From: Brachycybe producta
Taxonomy: Eukaryota > Arthropoda > Diplopoda > Playtdesmida > Andrognathidae
DNA: 64,000 nucleotides
NCBI GenBank assembly: GCA_036925085.1
Contig: JAUPFP010000140.1
Location: 62,001-126,000, forward strand
Direction of reading: 5' to 3'
The notes under the pieces are model-generated. The model saw nothing but the letters and a program-made list of their open reading frames with translations, had not been told where the DNA came from and searched no databases. Each line of letters opens with the position of its first letter. Positions within the stretch are counted from its first letter, which is position 1. The position numbers and the translations under genes are program-made. Below, piece after piece: positions 23,600 to 35,861 of the stretch.

Positions 23600-24245
23600 A
23601 GTTGCACAACAGTGGCACACATTAGTGGCGGTGGCAACGTTGGTGGCCACGGCCACTTTGCGAGCAACACCACAACCTCTGCATAAAACACAAGCAAACA
23701 CTTCTTTCTTCTTTGCTTAAGCAAAGAGTATTTAAGACAAAAATCCAAGCTAGTTTCTCTTCACTCTTCTTGTTCCAGACTAGAAAAGTCTTATCAAACC
23801 AACGCGGTGGCAAAGTGAGGCCACGGCGGCCACTTGCGAGCACCAACCTCCCCCAAAAAACACAAACACTTGTTTGCTTAATTAAGCAAAAGTATAGAAA
23901 ATCTGCTAACAAAATCCAAGCCAGATTCTTTCCACTTTCTTGCCTGTTTACAGACTAGAAAAGTCCACGTGTGTTCAAAACTAAGAGTCACTCTCACACT
24001 CTTTGAGTCATCTCCCTCTCTCTTAAACATAAAGCAAACACTTGTTCCTTAGCTTAAGCAGCAGAGATTACAAGAAAAACTACTGAACATTATCCAAGTG
24101 CTACCTTACTAGTGCTAGCTCAAGCTGAATTTCTCTCTCTCTCTCTCTCTATTCACTTGTTTTCTTCCAGACTAGAAACGTCAATCGTTCACTCTGAATT
24201 CTCGCGACTTCACTTGAGAGCAACCAGTGACACAAGTGAGCAACT
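23600..24245 (+). repeat. Three-unit degenerate tandem array, about 165-220-bp units
   Basis: Each unit has acaagcaaacact or similar (aaacacttgtt), a palindrome around gcttaagc (about 23714, 23877 as gcttaattaagc, 24051), a segment atccaagc, and ends in cag with the near-palindrome gactagaaaagtc (about 23777, 23952, 24172). GC-rich linkers gtggccacggccactt and ggccacggcggccac, then ttgcgagca, occur before units 1 and 2. Confidence 0.65.
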
Positions 24246-25299
24246 AACTTTTTTTAAAAAAAAAATCGGATGAGGGGAGAGAGAAAAAATCAGCAAAGGA
24301 GGCAGCCAAGTGGAGGAGGAAACTATAAGGGGCTGATGACTGGTTCCCCCCTTCAATTCTCTCTCTCTCTTTTCTTCCCCCCCCCCCTAAATTTCGGTTC
24401 TCTCCTCCTCCTCCTCCCTCCTAAAAGTCCTTTTTTCTTCTTGACTTTTTAGCTTGCGGGGCCGGCATCAAACACACACATAGACACACACAAACACACA
24501 CACAAAAAAGGAAAATAAAAACTCATTGAATCGAGTCGAAAAGACAACACACATATTGTACAATTGTGTGTTTCGGTTGTGTCTTTAACACACACACATA
24601 CTATAACATAGAGAGAGAGAGTAACTTTGGTTCAGTTGGTGCTTTTTGTGTTTTAAAAATCAGGTGGACTGGAGCAGAACCGGCCACCACCACCATAATC
24701 ATCATTCTACAACAACAATCCATAGTTTTATTTCTATAAAAAAAAATCAAGTGTCTTCTTGTTAAAACTTAAGAGAGACACGAAGAGTTTACTGACCGTG
24801 AGGTGACCATGGCATTTTGTGTCTTCTTTGCATGAACTATGGATGCCACCATACAGGCCAGGTGACCACCACCACCACCACCACAATGAAAAAAAAAAGG
24901 TTGTGTGTTTGTGCGGGTGGGTGGCACTGGTGGTCATAGAACATAAAAGTCACGGGACAAGAAACAACTTGAAAGAGAAGAAGTGTTTGTTTGTTGTTGG
25001 GTGTTTTTTGGAAAAGTTTTCAGGCCACGCGGCCTAAAACATCTTTCAAAATTATACAATATAATGTTATATGAAAAATCACCAAGTGAAACCTGCTCTC
25101 TCTCTCTCTCTCGCTCTCTAACTAAAGAGTTTATTGAGTTAGAACTAAAAGGGTGGTTCCGGTGGCCCCTTTTGTAACCCCCACCACCAGGGTCCACTAA
25201 CGCCAGGACATCCATCTTGCGAAGTGCAACATGAAAACAGTCGGGGGAGGGGGAAACGAGTCCATTGTTAATTAAGACAACACGTTTTCAGTCAAAGAA

Positions 25300-25378
25300 C
25301 CTGCTTAGAGACTAGAGTTTTAGTCTTGTGCAAGTTCACTTTTCGATACTAGTTAAGACTTTTAGCCTCTGACCAAGT
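25300..25378. repeat. F3 short palindromic repeat
   Basis: cctgcttagagactagagtt and, 50 bp on, cttttagcctctgaccaagt. Confidence 0.5.
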
Positions 25379-25889
25379 TCTTTAACCGAAAAACGCATTT
25401 TTGGGTTTCCTTATTCATTTTTGTCCACTTTGTTTTGAAGTGCACTGACTGTCCTTGAGTCCTTCATTAAGTCCCTTCCTTAAGTCCAGCCCAGAGTTCC
25501 TCCCTCAATCGTCACTGGAGTTCCTCCCCAAGTCCTTCCCTGAGTCCCTCTCTGAGTCCTGGCATATTTTCTCACTCCACCATATAATGCCATCAATTGA
25601 TGCTTCGTTTTATTTGGTAGAAGGGACACTTTTTTCTCAAGGAGAAAGAATTGAAAAGTTTTTGCAAAAACTTTTTTTTTTTCTCTCTCTGGATGCAAAC
25701 TGACCATTGAACAAAGACACACTATTGTTGTGTGTATTATTTAAAATGAAAAATCTCCTAAATGCTAAAAAGTTCACAACAAATAATCATAATTTCCAAC
25801 AAGGAATTGACGAATAAGAAGAAAAGAAAATAATTACAAAGAGGTTATTATAATTATTAATAATAATAATAATAATAATAAAAAGTTAC

Positions 25890-26022
25890 CACTTTGTAGG
25901 CTGTTGACTTTGTGTTCGGCATCTTCTAATTTCTTAATGACCGTCATTTGAGACTCCTGTAGATGGCGCTGTTTGTCGGAAAATTGCTTTTGCAATTCTC
26001 TTTCCTTTTCCTTAGATCGCAC
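25890..26022 (-). CDS. CUX1: CUX1/CASP exon C
   Basis: Internal exon of 133 nt on the minus strand, in phase 0 at its start. It reads VRSKEKERELQKQFSDKQRH, then LQESQMTVIKKLEDAEHKV and NSLQS. Vertebrate CUX1/CASP has [20 protein letters not shown], then a KLEEAEHKVQSLQT block. The acceptor is aaaactattag, with a weak pyrimidine tract, and the donor is AAAGTG followed by gtaactt. A longer open reading past 25890 into an ATT/AAT repeat is intron read-through, not protein. The final G joins CC of the next exon to give Ala, as in vertebrates (SLQTA). The GTG at the start is an internal valine codon, not a start. Predicted fold: continuous alpha-helical coiled coil rich in K, E and Q. Confidence 0.95.
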
Positions 26023-26724
26023 CTAATAGTTTTAAACAAAATTATAATTAAATTTGAACAATAAAACTCTAAAAGCATTAAGTTGAAAATTGACCCTTTT
26101 AGAAGTAGAGCTCAACAAAAAAGTTGCCACAAATTTATAAAAATAAGCTTTCAAACTAGAATAGTAAAGGAAACAATCATGCAGCTAAAAAGAGTAGTTT
26201 CTCATCAAAGTTATCTTTCAAAATAAACTTTTTAATCAACAGGAAAAAAAAAAAATAAAAAAAATAGTTGATGCAAAAATCTTTTCTTTTTTACACAAAC
26301 TCATAAAAAGTTCATTTTGAAAAATATCAACATGAGAAGAAAAGAAAAACCCTTTAGGAAAAAAATATATTATTCTAGTTTCTAATTAACTTTTAATTTC
26401 TTATCAAAGTCGCTTCTAAATAAAAGTTTAAGGTCCCATTATGTAAATGTTTGTTTTGAATTAATGATGATTAATTAAGACAAAAATATTTAATTATGCT
26501 TTTTGCATTTAATGAGGTTAGTTAGAGGCTACAGTTTTTTCTTCTCCTAGAATTAAAAAGTTGTAAATTAATTCTAGCCTTTAACCAGCCACCTTCAAGT
26601 GACAGTTTCGCTGAATGAGCGCCAAACTAAATAACTTTGGTGTTTATTCAGTTTGGTCTCTGATATTCAGTCGCCTCTTCAAGTGACCAGTGGTCAAACG
26701 AGAGAACTCATCAATTGAACTTAC
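26023..26724 (-). other. 702-bp intron between exons B and C
   Basis: GT-AG intron. One F1 copy fills about 26150-26415. A short inverted motif of family F3 (gttagaggctacag and ctagcctttaaccagcc) lies at 26517-26595. The rest is anonymous. Confidence 0.9.
26150..26415. mobile_element. F1 element in the 702-bp intron
   Basis: Left arm caaactagaatagtaaagg and gttatctttcaaaataaact; right arm aaaagttcattttgaaaaat and attctagtttctaattaact. It lies between exons B and C. Confidence 0.65.
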
Positions 26725-26792
26725 CAAAGCTGCAGTGTCCAGTTTTTCTTCCAAATCTTTTAACCTTTCTCTCAGCTGTTTGATTGTCACAT
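26725..26792 (-). CDS. CUX1: CUX1/CASP exon B
   Basis: Internal exon of 68 nt on the minus strand, with acceptor taatcttatag before ATGTGACAATC and donor GCTTTG followed by gtaagttc. With the G from exon A it reads DVTIKQLRERLKDLEEKLD, then TAAL. This matches the vertebrate block EVTIKALKEKIREYEQTLK, continuing the heptad-rich coiled coil. The last codon is complete (phase 0). It is separated from exon A by a 22.3-kb intron and from exon C by only 702 bp. The match, phase and splice sites make this secure although the exon is too short to stand out as an open frame. Confidence 0.92.
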
Positions 26793-27370
26793 CTATAAGA
26801 TTACAACAACAACAAAGAAAAAAAGATGAATTTCATACAACAACAACAAAAAACTGACCACTGTCCAATTCTTAATGATTTATTTATCAGAACGCGATGA
26901 CACTTCAAGAAGAAGAAGAAGAAAAAATATATATTAATTTTTCTGTTCTTTTCAGAAACAACCCATTAAATAAATGGACAAATTTTACATTGGTCACTCA
27001 CTCTCTCTCTCTCTCTCTGACTGACCGAACCGTCATAGATATAAATGAGTGACCATTACAACAATAGACACACAGATGTCAGTCACTTTTCACCAACATG
27101 GTTTATTACAACAACAACAAGAAAAAAACCTCCAAATCGAACATGAAGAAAAAAAAAAACGACATGCTGAGATGAGAATTCGAGAAAATTGTCCAAATAA
27201 GACACAAAAAAACCCTTAAGATGATGATGATGATGATTGTTCAAAAGGAGCCACATAGTCTTTAATTAGTTACCCCTCAGAACTTCTGTTAATGCCAAAA
27301 AATCCAACAACTTTTTTGTTGTCCATCCTTTTAAGGAGGCGGGGGGGGGGGGGGGGTGAGACGGAAGGGG

Positions 27371-27800
27371 AGAACATTGGCTCATTGAGTGGTGTTCAAA
27401 CTATTCTTAAGGGCCGCAGGACAACAGAGCTGCGGACACTGAGGTTTATAGGAAGGCTTCAGTGGTCAGTTTCCACGTTGTCTTAACAAGTGGCGTTCAA
27501 CTTTTTGAACATTTGGGTTGGAAAAATAAAGTGACACTAGAGATGGACATTGAGGAGGAGGAGGAGGACTCAGTGGTCTGAAGTTCCATGTTGTCCATCT
27601 GTATGGACATTTTTGTGTGTCCATCTTGGCTGACATTTAGGTTGGAAGAGAGAGAGACAGAGACTCAATGAGTGGTGGTCAAACTATTCTTAAGGGCAAC
27701 AGGACATGAAAGTAGAGAAGGAGAAGGATGCCTGAGTGGTGAAATTCCACCGTTGTCTTAAGTGGTGTCCATCTCTTTGTTGGACATTTGAGTTAGTTGG
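27371..27800 (+). repeat. Three-unit degenerate tandem array, about 140-155-bp units
   Basis: Units 1 and 3 share tcaatgagtggtggtcaaac or a close variant, then tattcttaagggc, acaggac and cacgttgtctta followed by gtgg and ggacatttgggttgg-like ends. Unit 2 (about 27530-27655) keeps cagtggtc, tccatgttgtcc and gacatttaggttgg. Confidence 0.6.
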
Positions 27801-28494
27801 TGGGAGAGGGTGGGGAGGTGTCCTCTCCATCCAATTCGTAATTTTTGCTTTCTTTCTTTCTGTATTCTTTAAGTAAGAGTCTTAAGAAGTGACTCCAATG
27901 ATCAAACTTCAAAAGATTCCCATAATTCAATCGCCATAATGGATGGACAACAGCAGATTTGTCTATATGGACTTGTGTTTTGTGTCTAATAGTAAATGGA
28001 GTCTATACTTCAAGTGACCCCCAACAACAATAACAATCAATACTAGAAAAAACAACAGACTAGAAACAAAAAGTGTCTTCTCCCCCCCCCCTTCCCCCTT
28101 ACTCTTCTTCTTCTTAAGAAAAGAGACACAAAAACTTTTTTTCAACTGATTCCTTTTTCCTTAATATTCTACCGCCATATTCCCACACTTAATACGTATA
28201 ATAATGATCCACCCCCACAATAGACAGAATGAGAGAGAGAGAGATGAAAAAATATCCCCATTTTTATGTGATTCTAAGTGGTCATAATTACACAGCGGCT
28301 ACTAATGGTGGTCATGCAATTAAAGACAGATCTTCAGGAGAGGATTTTAAGGGAAGAAGAATGTGTGTCTAAGGGGGAGGAAGAAGACTCCTTCTTTCTT
28401 CTTCTTTACACCACGTCCCAAATCGGTCAAAAATTCTATTAGTTTGTTCATTTTGCACACAAAAAAAAAGTGTGAAATTAACCTCCAAAAATCA

Positions 28495-28580
28495 TCACCT
28501 ACATGCAATGGGACTTTTCTCCTTCTGCCACAGGCCTTCTTGGTTGCTCGCAGAGTAATTTTTCAAATACATAAAAGTTC
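28495..28580 (+). repeat. F6 repeat fragment
   Basis: gacttttctccttctgccac then aggccttcttggttgctcgc. Shared with 15.83, 37.79 and 55.76 kb. Confidence 0.5.
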
Positions 28581-28689
28581 ATCTCTCCAATGAACTGCAA
28601 AAAAATTTTTGTTTGTAATTTGGATCAATTTTAAAAGATGGGCTCAAAAATTGTTTTAATAAATCCCCCCCCCCAAAAAAAATTGAAAG

Positions 28690-28920
28690 GTTTCCCCTAA
28701 AAACTAGAATAGCAAGACAATTATTTTAAGAGTATTTTCATATTGATATCTTTCAAATGAAAATGACCTCTGAAAATGACCCTAATTTAAGGAGACTGTG
28801 TCTTTTAAGATATCTAAACATATGATGCTACTCTTCTAGTTTCTATTTCTCTTTAATTTGCTACTAAAAGTTAGAATAATATTCGAAGGGCCCGGTTTCC
28901 ACTTAAAAAATTAAGCTTGT
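28690..28920 (+). mobile_element. F1 element
   Basis: Left arm aaaactagaatagcaagac and ttgatatctttcaaatgaaa; centre aaaatgaccctaatttaagg (plus); right arm ctactcttctagtttct, then gggcccggtttccactt. Confidence 0.65.
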
Positions 28921-30159
28921 GCTTATTATGGGTATATTTAAGCTGTATCCCCCCCCACCATTTAACCACCTTCATAATTAACAAAAATCAAGCAGACAGC
29001 TTAAAAAAGTCTCACTTAAGTTTGAAAACAAAAATCTTTTGTAATTTTAAGGGGATTTTTTGTGATGTAAGAAGAGTAGGAGGACCACCATTATGATGAT
29101 GATGATGATTATCATCACTTTATGATGTATTTTAGGAAAATGTACGAGAAGAAGAAAAAGGACCCAACAAGAAGACATATTCTCTCCTATTGACCATAAA
29201 TCACATAAGCAATGCCGCCGCCGCCGCATTCCAATCCTTAATGAATTAGGATTGTAGTTAAGCCATGCATAACAACCACCCCTTATCACCTCCCCCTCCC
29301 TTTTCTTCTATTCAATTGTTAGAAAATATTACATTATTTAAAATATCGATTGCTAAACAAAAAAAAAGATGGCCGCTTTCAGAATTTTGTTTTTTTAGAC
29401 TCAAAATTTAAAAAAAGTCTTCCCAAACAACTACAAATTACATTTAAGTGCCAAAATGAAGAAAGTCAGAACATTAAATTAGGCAAATGAGAAAGGTGAA
29501 TTGAATAAGGAACCAGATTAAAGAAGGGAGGACTATTACGAGGGGGGCGGGGGCTAACGGACCCAAATCGAAATTCTTGTTCTTTGAAGCAAGAGGAATT
29601 TATTTTAATCTTCTTCAGTCATATTTCTGCATTTTATTCCTCCACCCCCTTAAAAGTTATTAAGGGGGGAATTTAAGGTGACAGGGTGGGTGTTGTGGGT
29701 ACCATACCCGCCCCCCCCTAAAAAAGATAAGAAATTACAACAAAAATGTTCAATCAATTATAAGTTGTGGAGGGGGGAGGGGTACTGAGATTCTACCCCC
29801 CTCCCCCCCTTTAAAACTTCACCCTCTAAAAACACTTATCTGATGTGATTATCAGTTATTATTACACATTTTGCTTTTCACATTCTCATCATCATTACTA
29901 ATGACAAAAAATTAAATAGTTGAATATAACAAACAAAAAAAAAACCCTTCAGTTTAAATATTAAATGCTTCAGTTATTTTCATTGTTTTTCCTCTCTTTG
30001 AAAATTAAACAATTTTAAAAAAAGTCCATTCAAATTTAAAAAGAGCAAACAATTCAGAGCAACAATACTTTATGTGCACCCTGTAAAAAAACCCATCCTA
30101 TTCAAATAGTTAAAAATATAAACTACATAAGAGGATGGTTAGGTTAGGTTTAGAGACAA

Positions 30160-30345
30160 AGTTTGTTAGATACTAGAATAATAGGTGAATATGGTATTTT
30201 CGTGATGATTATCTTTCAAAATAAAACATTTTTAGCACAATTTGAAAAATTTTTTTTTTTCATTCCAAAAAAAAAACGTGATCATTTTCGAACAGATATA
30301 AGAAAGTTTATTTTGAAAGATAACGTCAACGTTTCAACCTGCAAA
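30160..30345. mobile_element. F1 element, left arm plus core
   Basis: Has gttagatactagaataatag, gattatctttcaaaataaaa and aagtttattttgaaagataa. The right end is replaced by unrelated sequence. Confidence 0.55.
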
Positions 30346-30429
30346 AATTGCATGGACAATCTAAGATTGTCAAGTCAGAATGGATCGTCTGTGTCCAGCT
30401 GCTTCAATTTTTGTTGCATTTTGAGCTAT

Positions 30430-30655
30430 CTAAAGCTAGATACACACGATCAATTTTGGTTTGGTCATTGTTTGATTTTCTTTTCAATTTTATGGACAGT
30501 GAGTGGGCCTATTTTTTTTATCTATTGTTTACAAATTATTCCTTTTCCCATCATTGCACAGAATTACAATTTGAATAAATGTGCATGTTCCCACGCTCAG
30601 GATTGACAATCCAAAATTTATTGTCTTTATCCAGTTTTAAGTGTAAAAATCTCAG
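30430..30655 (+). repeat. F8 interspersed repeat
   Basis: Begins aagctagatacacacgatca and ends tattgtctttatccagtttt. Related starts and ends occur at 42020 (agctagccacacacgatcaa) and 43050 (gattgatcgtctttatccag). The class is unknown. Confidence 0.5.
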
Positions 30656-31844
30656 TTTTTCATCTGTTTTTACTTAATTTTTTTGTTAGACTAGATTAGT
30701 TCGATGTATAAATCCCCCCTTGTCCATCATCATCATCATTATTCTAGAAGAAGAAAAAAACGAAAATTCAGAAGCCCCAAACCAAAAACTGCTAAACTTT
30801 AAAAGAAACACCCCCCCCCCCCCAACCAATGCGCTACCTATATATCCTATTTGCAACGAAAACTGAACAAAACTCGATTGAAATAGAAGATAAAAACAAA
30901 GTAAAAACTATGTTAGAAGTAAAAATCTCCACATGAAATTCAACACACAACAAATATCTTCTTAACATTTAAGAAGAAGAAGGTCCCAAACAGCAAACAA
31001 CAACCAACAATCTTCTTCTTCCAATCTCAATTCAATGTCGTAAATTTCCCTTGTATAAGATCAGTTTAAAAGTTAGAACAAAAAAAAAAGTAACTTATAT
31101 AAGACAAGTTACAAAAAAAAAAGTGTATTACACCCCGTGGATTAAGACAAAAAAGTATAAATTGTACTACATCATCATATGTTCAAAAACTGACAATGGA
31201 AAACTTTTCTCTAATTCTTCTCTTAATGATATTCACTGTTTTATTTTTTAAAAAAAAAACTCCTCCTCTCACCAATGAATTTTCTCTTTTCATAATAAGA
31301 ACACACTTTTATCAAGAAAAAAATACTTAACTTTATATTCTAATTTAAAATAAGAGTAGAATAGAAGCTCATTTAGCACCAATAATAATAATAAACGGGA
31401 AAAACAAAAACAACTCCCCAGAAGAAGAAGATAACATATTAACACAAGTTGTGTTGAACCATATAAATATGTCAAAATAGAAATCTAAACTGACAGATTT
31501 TGGGTTTTTTTTATCCAAAGGGGTTTTTTTCTCTTCTATTTTAATGGCTTCTTTTTCTTCTTCTTCATTTGCAAAAAAAAAAAGTCAATTTCGATATCTT
31601 CTTCAGACTATCTTTTTCAAACAAAAAAAAAAGTTACAACTTTTAACTACATTTACTATCTAATTGAATGGGAGTTTTGTGTGTGTGGTTCCTTCAGCTC
31701 CCCAAAAATACATCAACTAACTACTAGTACTACTGCACTTTATTATTTATAACCATAATTTCATATATTGAGCTAGCCAGCCACCCCAACGCACATAAAC
31801 CAGACAAAAAAACCAGAAAACATTCCAGAAAAAGCAACCCTGGA

Positions 31845-32018
31845 TGGATGGGATTGGATGGAAAGGATGGTTGGCTGAATCATTGATTGAAAGGAAGGCT
31901 GGATGGATGGATCACTGATGGAAAGGATGGATGTCTGTATGAATGGATGGAACATTACGGGACGGATGGCTGTATGTATCACTGGTGGAAATGTTGAATG
32001 GATGGACGGATAGATCAA
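31845..32018 (+). repeat. Degenerate (GGAT)n array
   Basis: GGATGGAT-rich tract with changes such as gaaaggatgg and ggctgaatc. It accounts for the His/Pro/Ser/Ile-rich minus-strand frames over it. Confidence 0.85.
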
Positions 32019-33407
32019 TAATTGATACGTGAATGAAGAATAAATAAAAGCATAATTTATATTTTAATAAATGTAAATTTTTAATGAAATTCATGCAAAT
32101 TAAAATGAATTGTTTTTTTTTAAAAAATGCTTAAATTTCATTTAATGTCTCGCAAAAGTTTTAAAATTTTCTTCTAAAAGCGAATCCCAAACCTGTAAAC
32201 TTATACAAATCTGTAATCATTTACTAATGAGATTAGTTCAGAAATTTCAATCAAAATTGATTTCAATAATAAATACAATCGTCAATAATAACAAATACAA
32301 AAAAAAAGAACTTTTATTAAGACGTCTTAAGATAAGAAAAGAGATTATGAAGTTCATGAGTTTGTAAAAATCTCTTAAGAAAAGACATTGGTCACGACTG
32401 AATAAAGCCCCCAAAGGAGAGAGAGGGTGACCCATGAGCAGCAGTATTATTAGAGAGTAGAAGGACAACGCCAATAGTCAACACTTTCAAAAATTACATA
32501 ATAGAAAAAAAATTCACCACCAAAAAAAAAATGTTATTTTATTATTGAACACAAGAAAAAGACAAAAAGAAAAGAATAAGAAAGATTATATTGCCCAGGT
32601 GTGCGCCTTCAAAATTTAGTTGGTTTTAGGCCCACCCAGGTAGTGTCTTTTGCCTCCCTCCCCCTCCCTCTCCCCTTAGAAAAATGAGTGATCACGAACG
32701 CCTCCACCTCCAACCCCCTCCTCCTTATTTTCCATAGAAGCGTATCGACCTTCATTGAATGGGGATAACAACTTTTTATCCCCATAAAAAACAAACACGA
32801 TTAGTCAAGGGGGAGTCAGGTAAAGGGAGGTAGTTAAGGGGTGGTTAAGGGAGATGGACAGAAAAAGCCCCCCTTACTCTCTCCAGGCTCCATTTTTTTT
32901 AAAAAATCTTCCACCCAAAATATATATAAAAAATAATAATGGTCGGCTTTAAACAAAGTTAGCTGACTGAAGAAAAAAAAGTGAACTTTGCAAGATTTTG
33001 AGTTGAGATGCCGTGTGTCTTTAATCAGCTCAAAAATCGTCGGAGGTGTTAAGAAAAGGCGGAGATTTAAGGGAGGAGGAGGAGGCTAAGGTGGGGTGGT
33101 CATCAGGTAATACAGGTGTATTTAAAAGGCCCTCGGGTCCCCTAATCTCCATTAAGGGTGGTAAAGGGGGGGGGGGAGGAGGACAATTATTATTGAAAGA
33201 TAATTTAGTTATGGCGCGACACACAGTTTCCAATTTATTCTAAAATTGCCCATTGGGCAATTTAGGCAAAATAGGTGTCAGGAAGATGTAATTAGTTACC
33301 TATTTATACAATATTCAAAACTGATTAATAGTTTAAGCTTCTTCTTGCCATTATTTACTATAACTAATATTATTATTACGTCGAAGAAAAATTCCTAACG
33401 AAAAATA

Positions 33408-34022
33408 CAAGGTGTTCACAAATAGCCAAATATTTTAAAATTTAATATCACATTTCTTTTTAATAAAAATTTAAATAAAAATTGATAAAAAATATTTTTA
33501 GAGTTAGAAAAGAATTAAATCATAATTTTTAATCATTCAGAAAATTTGAATAGAATTTATAAAATTTTAAATCAATTTTATAGTCTAATATAATTTCATT
33601 AATTTTGTAAAGAACTGAAAGGAGTTAATTATTTATCTAAAATAAACTTCTTATAATAAAAGCCAAAAATATATACTTTTTTTCACCAAAAGAGCCTGTT
33701 TAGAGGCTATAGTTCTTCTTCAATCAACCTAGAGCTCTCGTTTTGCGCCCATAAATCTAGCCTCTAACCAGTCTCTATAGATAAGACATTTTTACGCATA
33801 TGTTGAAATATTTTTGCATGTTTTAATTTATTTTTTATTAAATTTATACATTGAAATAATTTTCACACAAATTAAAAAAAAATAAGTAAAAAATATTACT
33901 TCTTTGTAAAATAATCATTTTACAAAATTATATTTCTTTTTAATTGAAAATCATAACAAATTCGATAAAAACTCAATAACAATTTCTTATCATCAATACA
34001 CTAAAATGCAGACCCACCCTGT
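33408..34022. mobile_element. Possible mariner-like non-autonomous element
   Basis: The ends acaaggtgttcac and, inverted, acagggtgggtctgc are each flanked by TA. The interior is AT-rich with an F3 palindrome at 33695-33780. The arms are only loosely similar, so the unit is tentative. Confidence 0.35.
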
Positions 34023-35260
34023 ACACTCCATTGAAGGTCCCTCTATATTAATAGATAAGACACAAGTTTGTAAATTGTCTATTAATCTTATATAGGGGGT
34101 CCTCTGAGTCCCACCCACTAAAAACCCTTATCATTTTCTGTTGGTTTTTCTAGTCAAAAGTATCTTGAGATAAGTGTGAACAATGTTTTTGTCTTCTTCT
34201 TCTTCAGTTAATTTCTTTTCAAGTAAAAAAAGGTGTTTTGTAATTAACATTTTGTAAATGATTAGCACCTGATTTTGCTTCTCATCCATCCACCCACCCA
34301 CCCACCCAATACATAACTAGACAATTATTACAGGTAACATACAAGTATAGAGAGAGCGAGATAAGAGACAATTCCCACACATAATACGCAAACAGCACCG
34401 AATGTTAACATTAAATCCGTAACCAAATTGACCCATGACTGAATGCAAACTGACTGAATGCAGGCCAAAAGGAAGTTCAACCCCTTAAAACATTCCCCCG
34501 ATTACTAGTTAAGTAAAACACGTTTTCAAAATGAAAATTTCATAAGAAAAAAAAATATCTAGGACACAAACACAATTTTAATAGGTTCAACTTCTCTATT
34601 CCAAAAAAAAATAGTTAGTGCTTTATTGGAATGTGGTTCAGGTACACAAAAAGAACAATTAAAGAGAGAAACAAGAATCGAATAAATCACACAAGGGTTT
34701 TTTTTTGTGTTCTGGACAATGTGAGTGGACAGTCAAATGACCACCACTGGATCAGTTCGTGGTCCAGCCCTCATGAAGGTGCAATAATTGCATTTCCAAA
34801 GAATCAATTCAAAGATTCCAGTTCAGGCCCTTTAGCACACAGACCACTTTTTGACTGCAAAATGAAGTCGGGTTGTCGCTGTAACCGACCACCTTGAGTC
34901 TTAACATAAAAAATAATATTGCAACCACAGCTCAGGTGAGGGAGGCAACAGGTCCCTCTCTCTCCACAGTGACAGAAATATTCTTAGGACACACAAAACC
35001 ACATTTTGTGAGAACTAAAGGGGAAAATAAATTGCCCTTATCAAAATCATGCATCAGCATTTTCTATAGGAAAAATTTTTATTTGGTAAAAAATGAAACT
35101 TTCTCATAACTTTCAATTGTTTTTTTTTAAACAACATGAAAATGTTTGTTTGTTGCATGTTTTAATGTAGTTTATGTAGTTTAACAAACATTTCGAAGTT
35201 GTGGCTGAGTTTGCGGGTGGAAGAAAATGCAAAAAATGAAAATAATCAAGATTAAAATTA

Positions 35261-35861
35261 CATAGAGGTAGCTCAACTCCATGTTAAGAGAATACAAGTT
35301 GAGCATGTACTCACGAAATGAGTATGTGCTCAATTTTCGTATGAATAAAGTTGCCATAAGGAAACAAGAGCACCTCCTCTCGCGTTCCTCTCACGTCATA
35401 GAATTAAGAGTCGAATTCTTAATCACTGGGAGTTTCAGTTTCATGTAAAAGTTAAAAAGAGTTTAAACTTAAAAACCATTAAAAATACGCTCGTATGGCC
35501 CAAACTTCCTAAGCCAATAATGTAATATTCAAACTATGGAGTACGTACTCATTTTTATTCATACGAAAAATGAAGCAGGTGCTCCCAGTTCGAGCAACTA
35601 CTCACACATTGTCGTCCTACTAACTCGAGCACTTGCTTCAAAAACTATAGAGCACATACTCATTTTATTAATAATACCCTATGTCGTAGATGAGTGGTGA
35701 GCTTTTTAATTATATAGCCTCTCTTCAGGGTTCTCCTTTGCCAATGTATTGTAACGTCTTCTAATTAGCTCTTAAGTAGAGGTGACGCCATCTACTGGTT
35801 ACACTCAGCCCTAACACAGAACGCTCCATAGATAAGAGCTCTTAGTTGACCTACCTCTATG
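35261..35861. mobile_element. Non-autonomous DNA element, about 600 bp
   Basis: The ends catagaggtag, then tcaact, are inverted at 35851-35861 (ctacctctatg, preceded by agttgac). The interior has inverted pieces: atgagtatgtgctc with tcgtatgaataa at 35319-35346, and actcatttttattcatacga then gagcacatactcat further on. It also holds gtgacgccatctactggtta near the right end. No transposase frame and no clear target duplication. Confidence 0.55.

Larger units (their letters stand above)
17879..25889 (-). other. 8.0-kb intron between exons C and D
   Basis: GT-AG intron of 8011 bp. Contents: a 29-base T run (18226-18254), F1 copies at about 18.56, 19.04, 20.2, 21.0, 22.29 and 22.54 kb, an F2 element nested in the first of these (18675-18981), F4 motifs at 19.9, 20.5 and 21.35 kb, TTA/GGT microsatellites near 23.1 kb, and a three-unit tandem array (23600-24245). 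The 24.25-25.88 kb part is simple-sequence rich, with CA, CTC and CCA runs, and shows no gene. Confidence 0.9.

Noticed and set aside
25955-25970. gtagatggcgctg, a word common in transposon ends, inside exon C.
   Set aside because: It encodes the conserved QRHLQ segment of the coiled coil, so the resemblance is chance.
30163-30606. 147-codon plus-strand frame.
   Set aside because: It runs from an F1 element into an F8 repeat, with a composition typical of AT-rich DNA and no domain.
34631-35109. Two successive plus-strand frames (88 and 71 codons).
   Set aside because: No family recognised. A piece recurs inverted at 52.5 kb, so it is repeat sequence.
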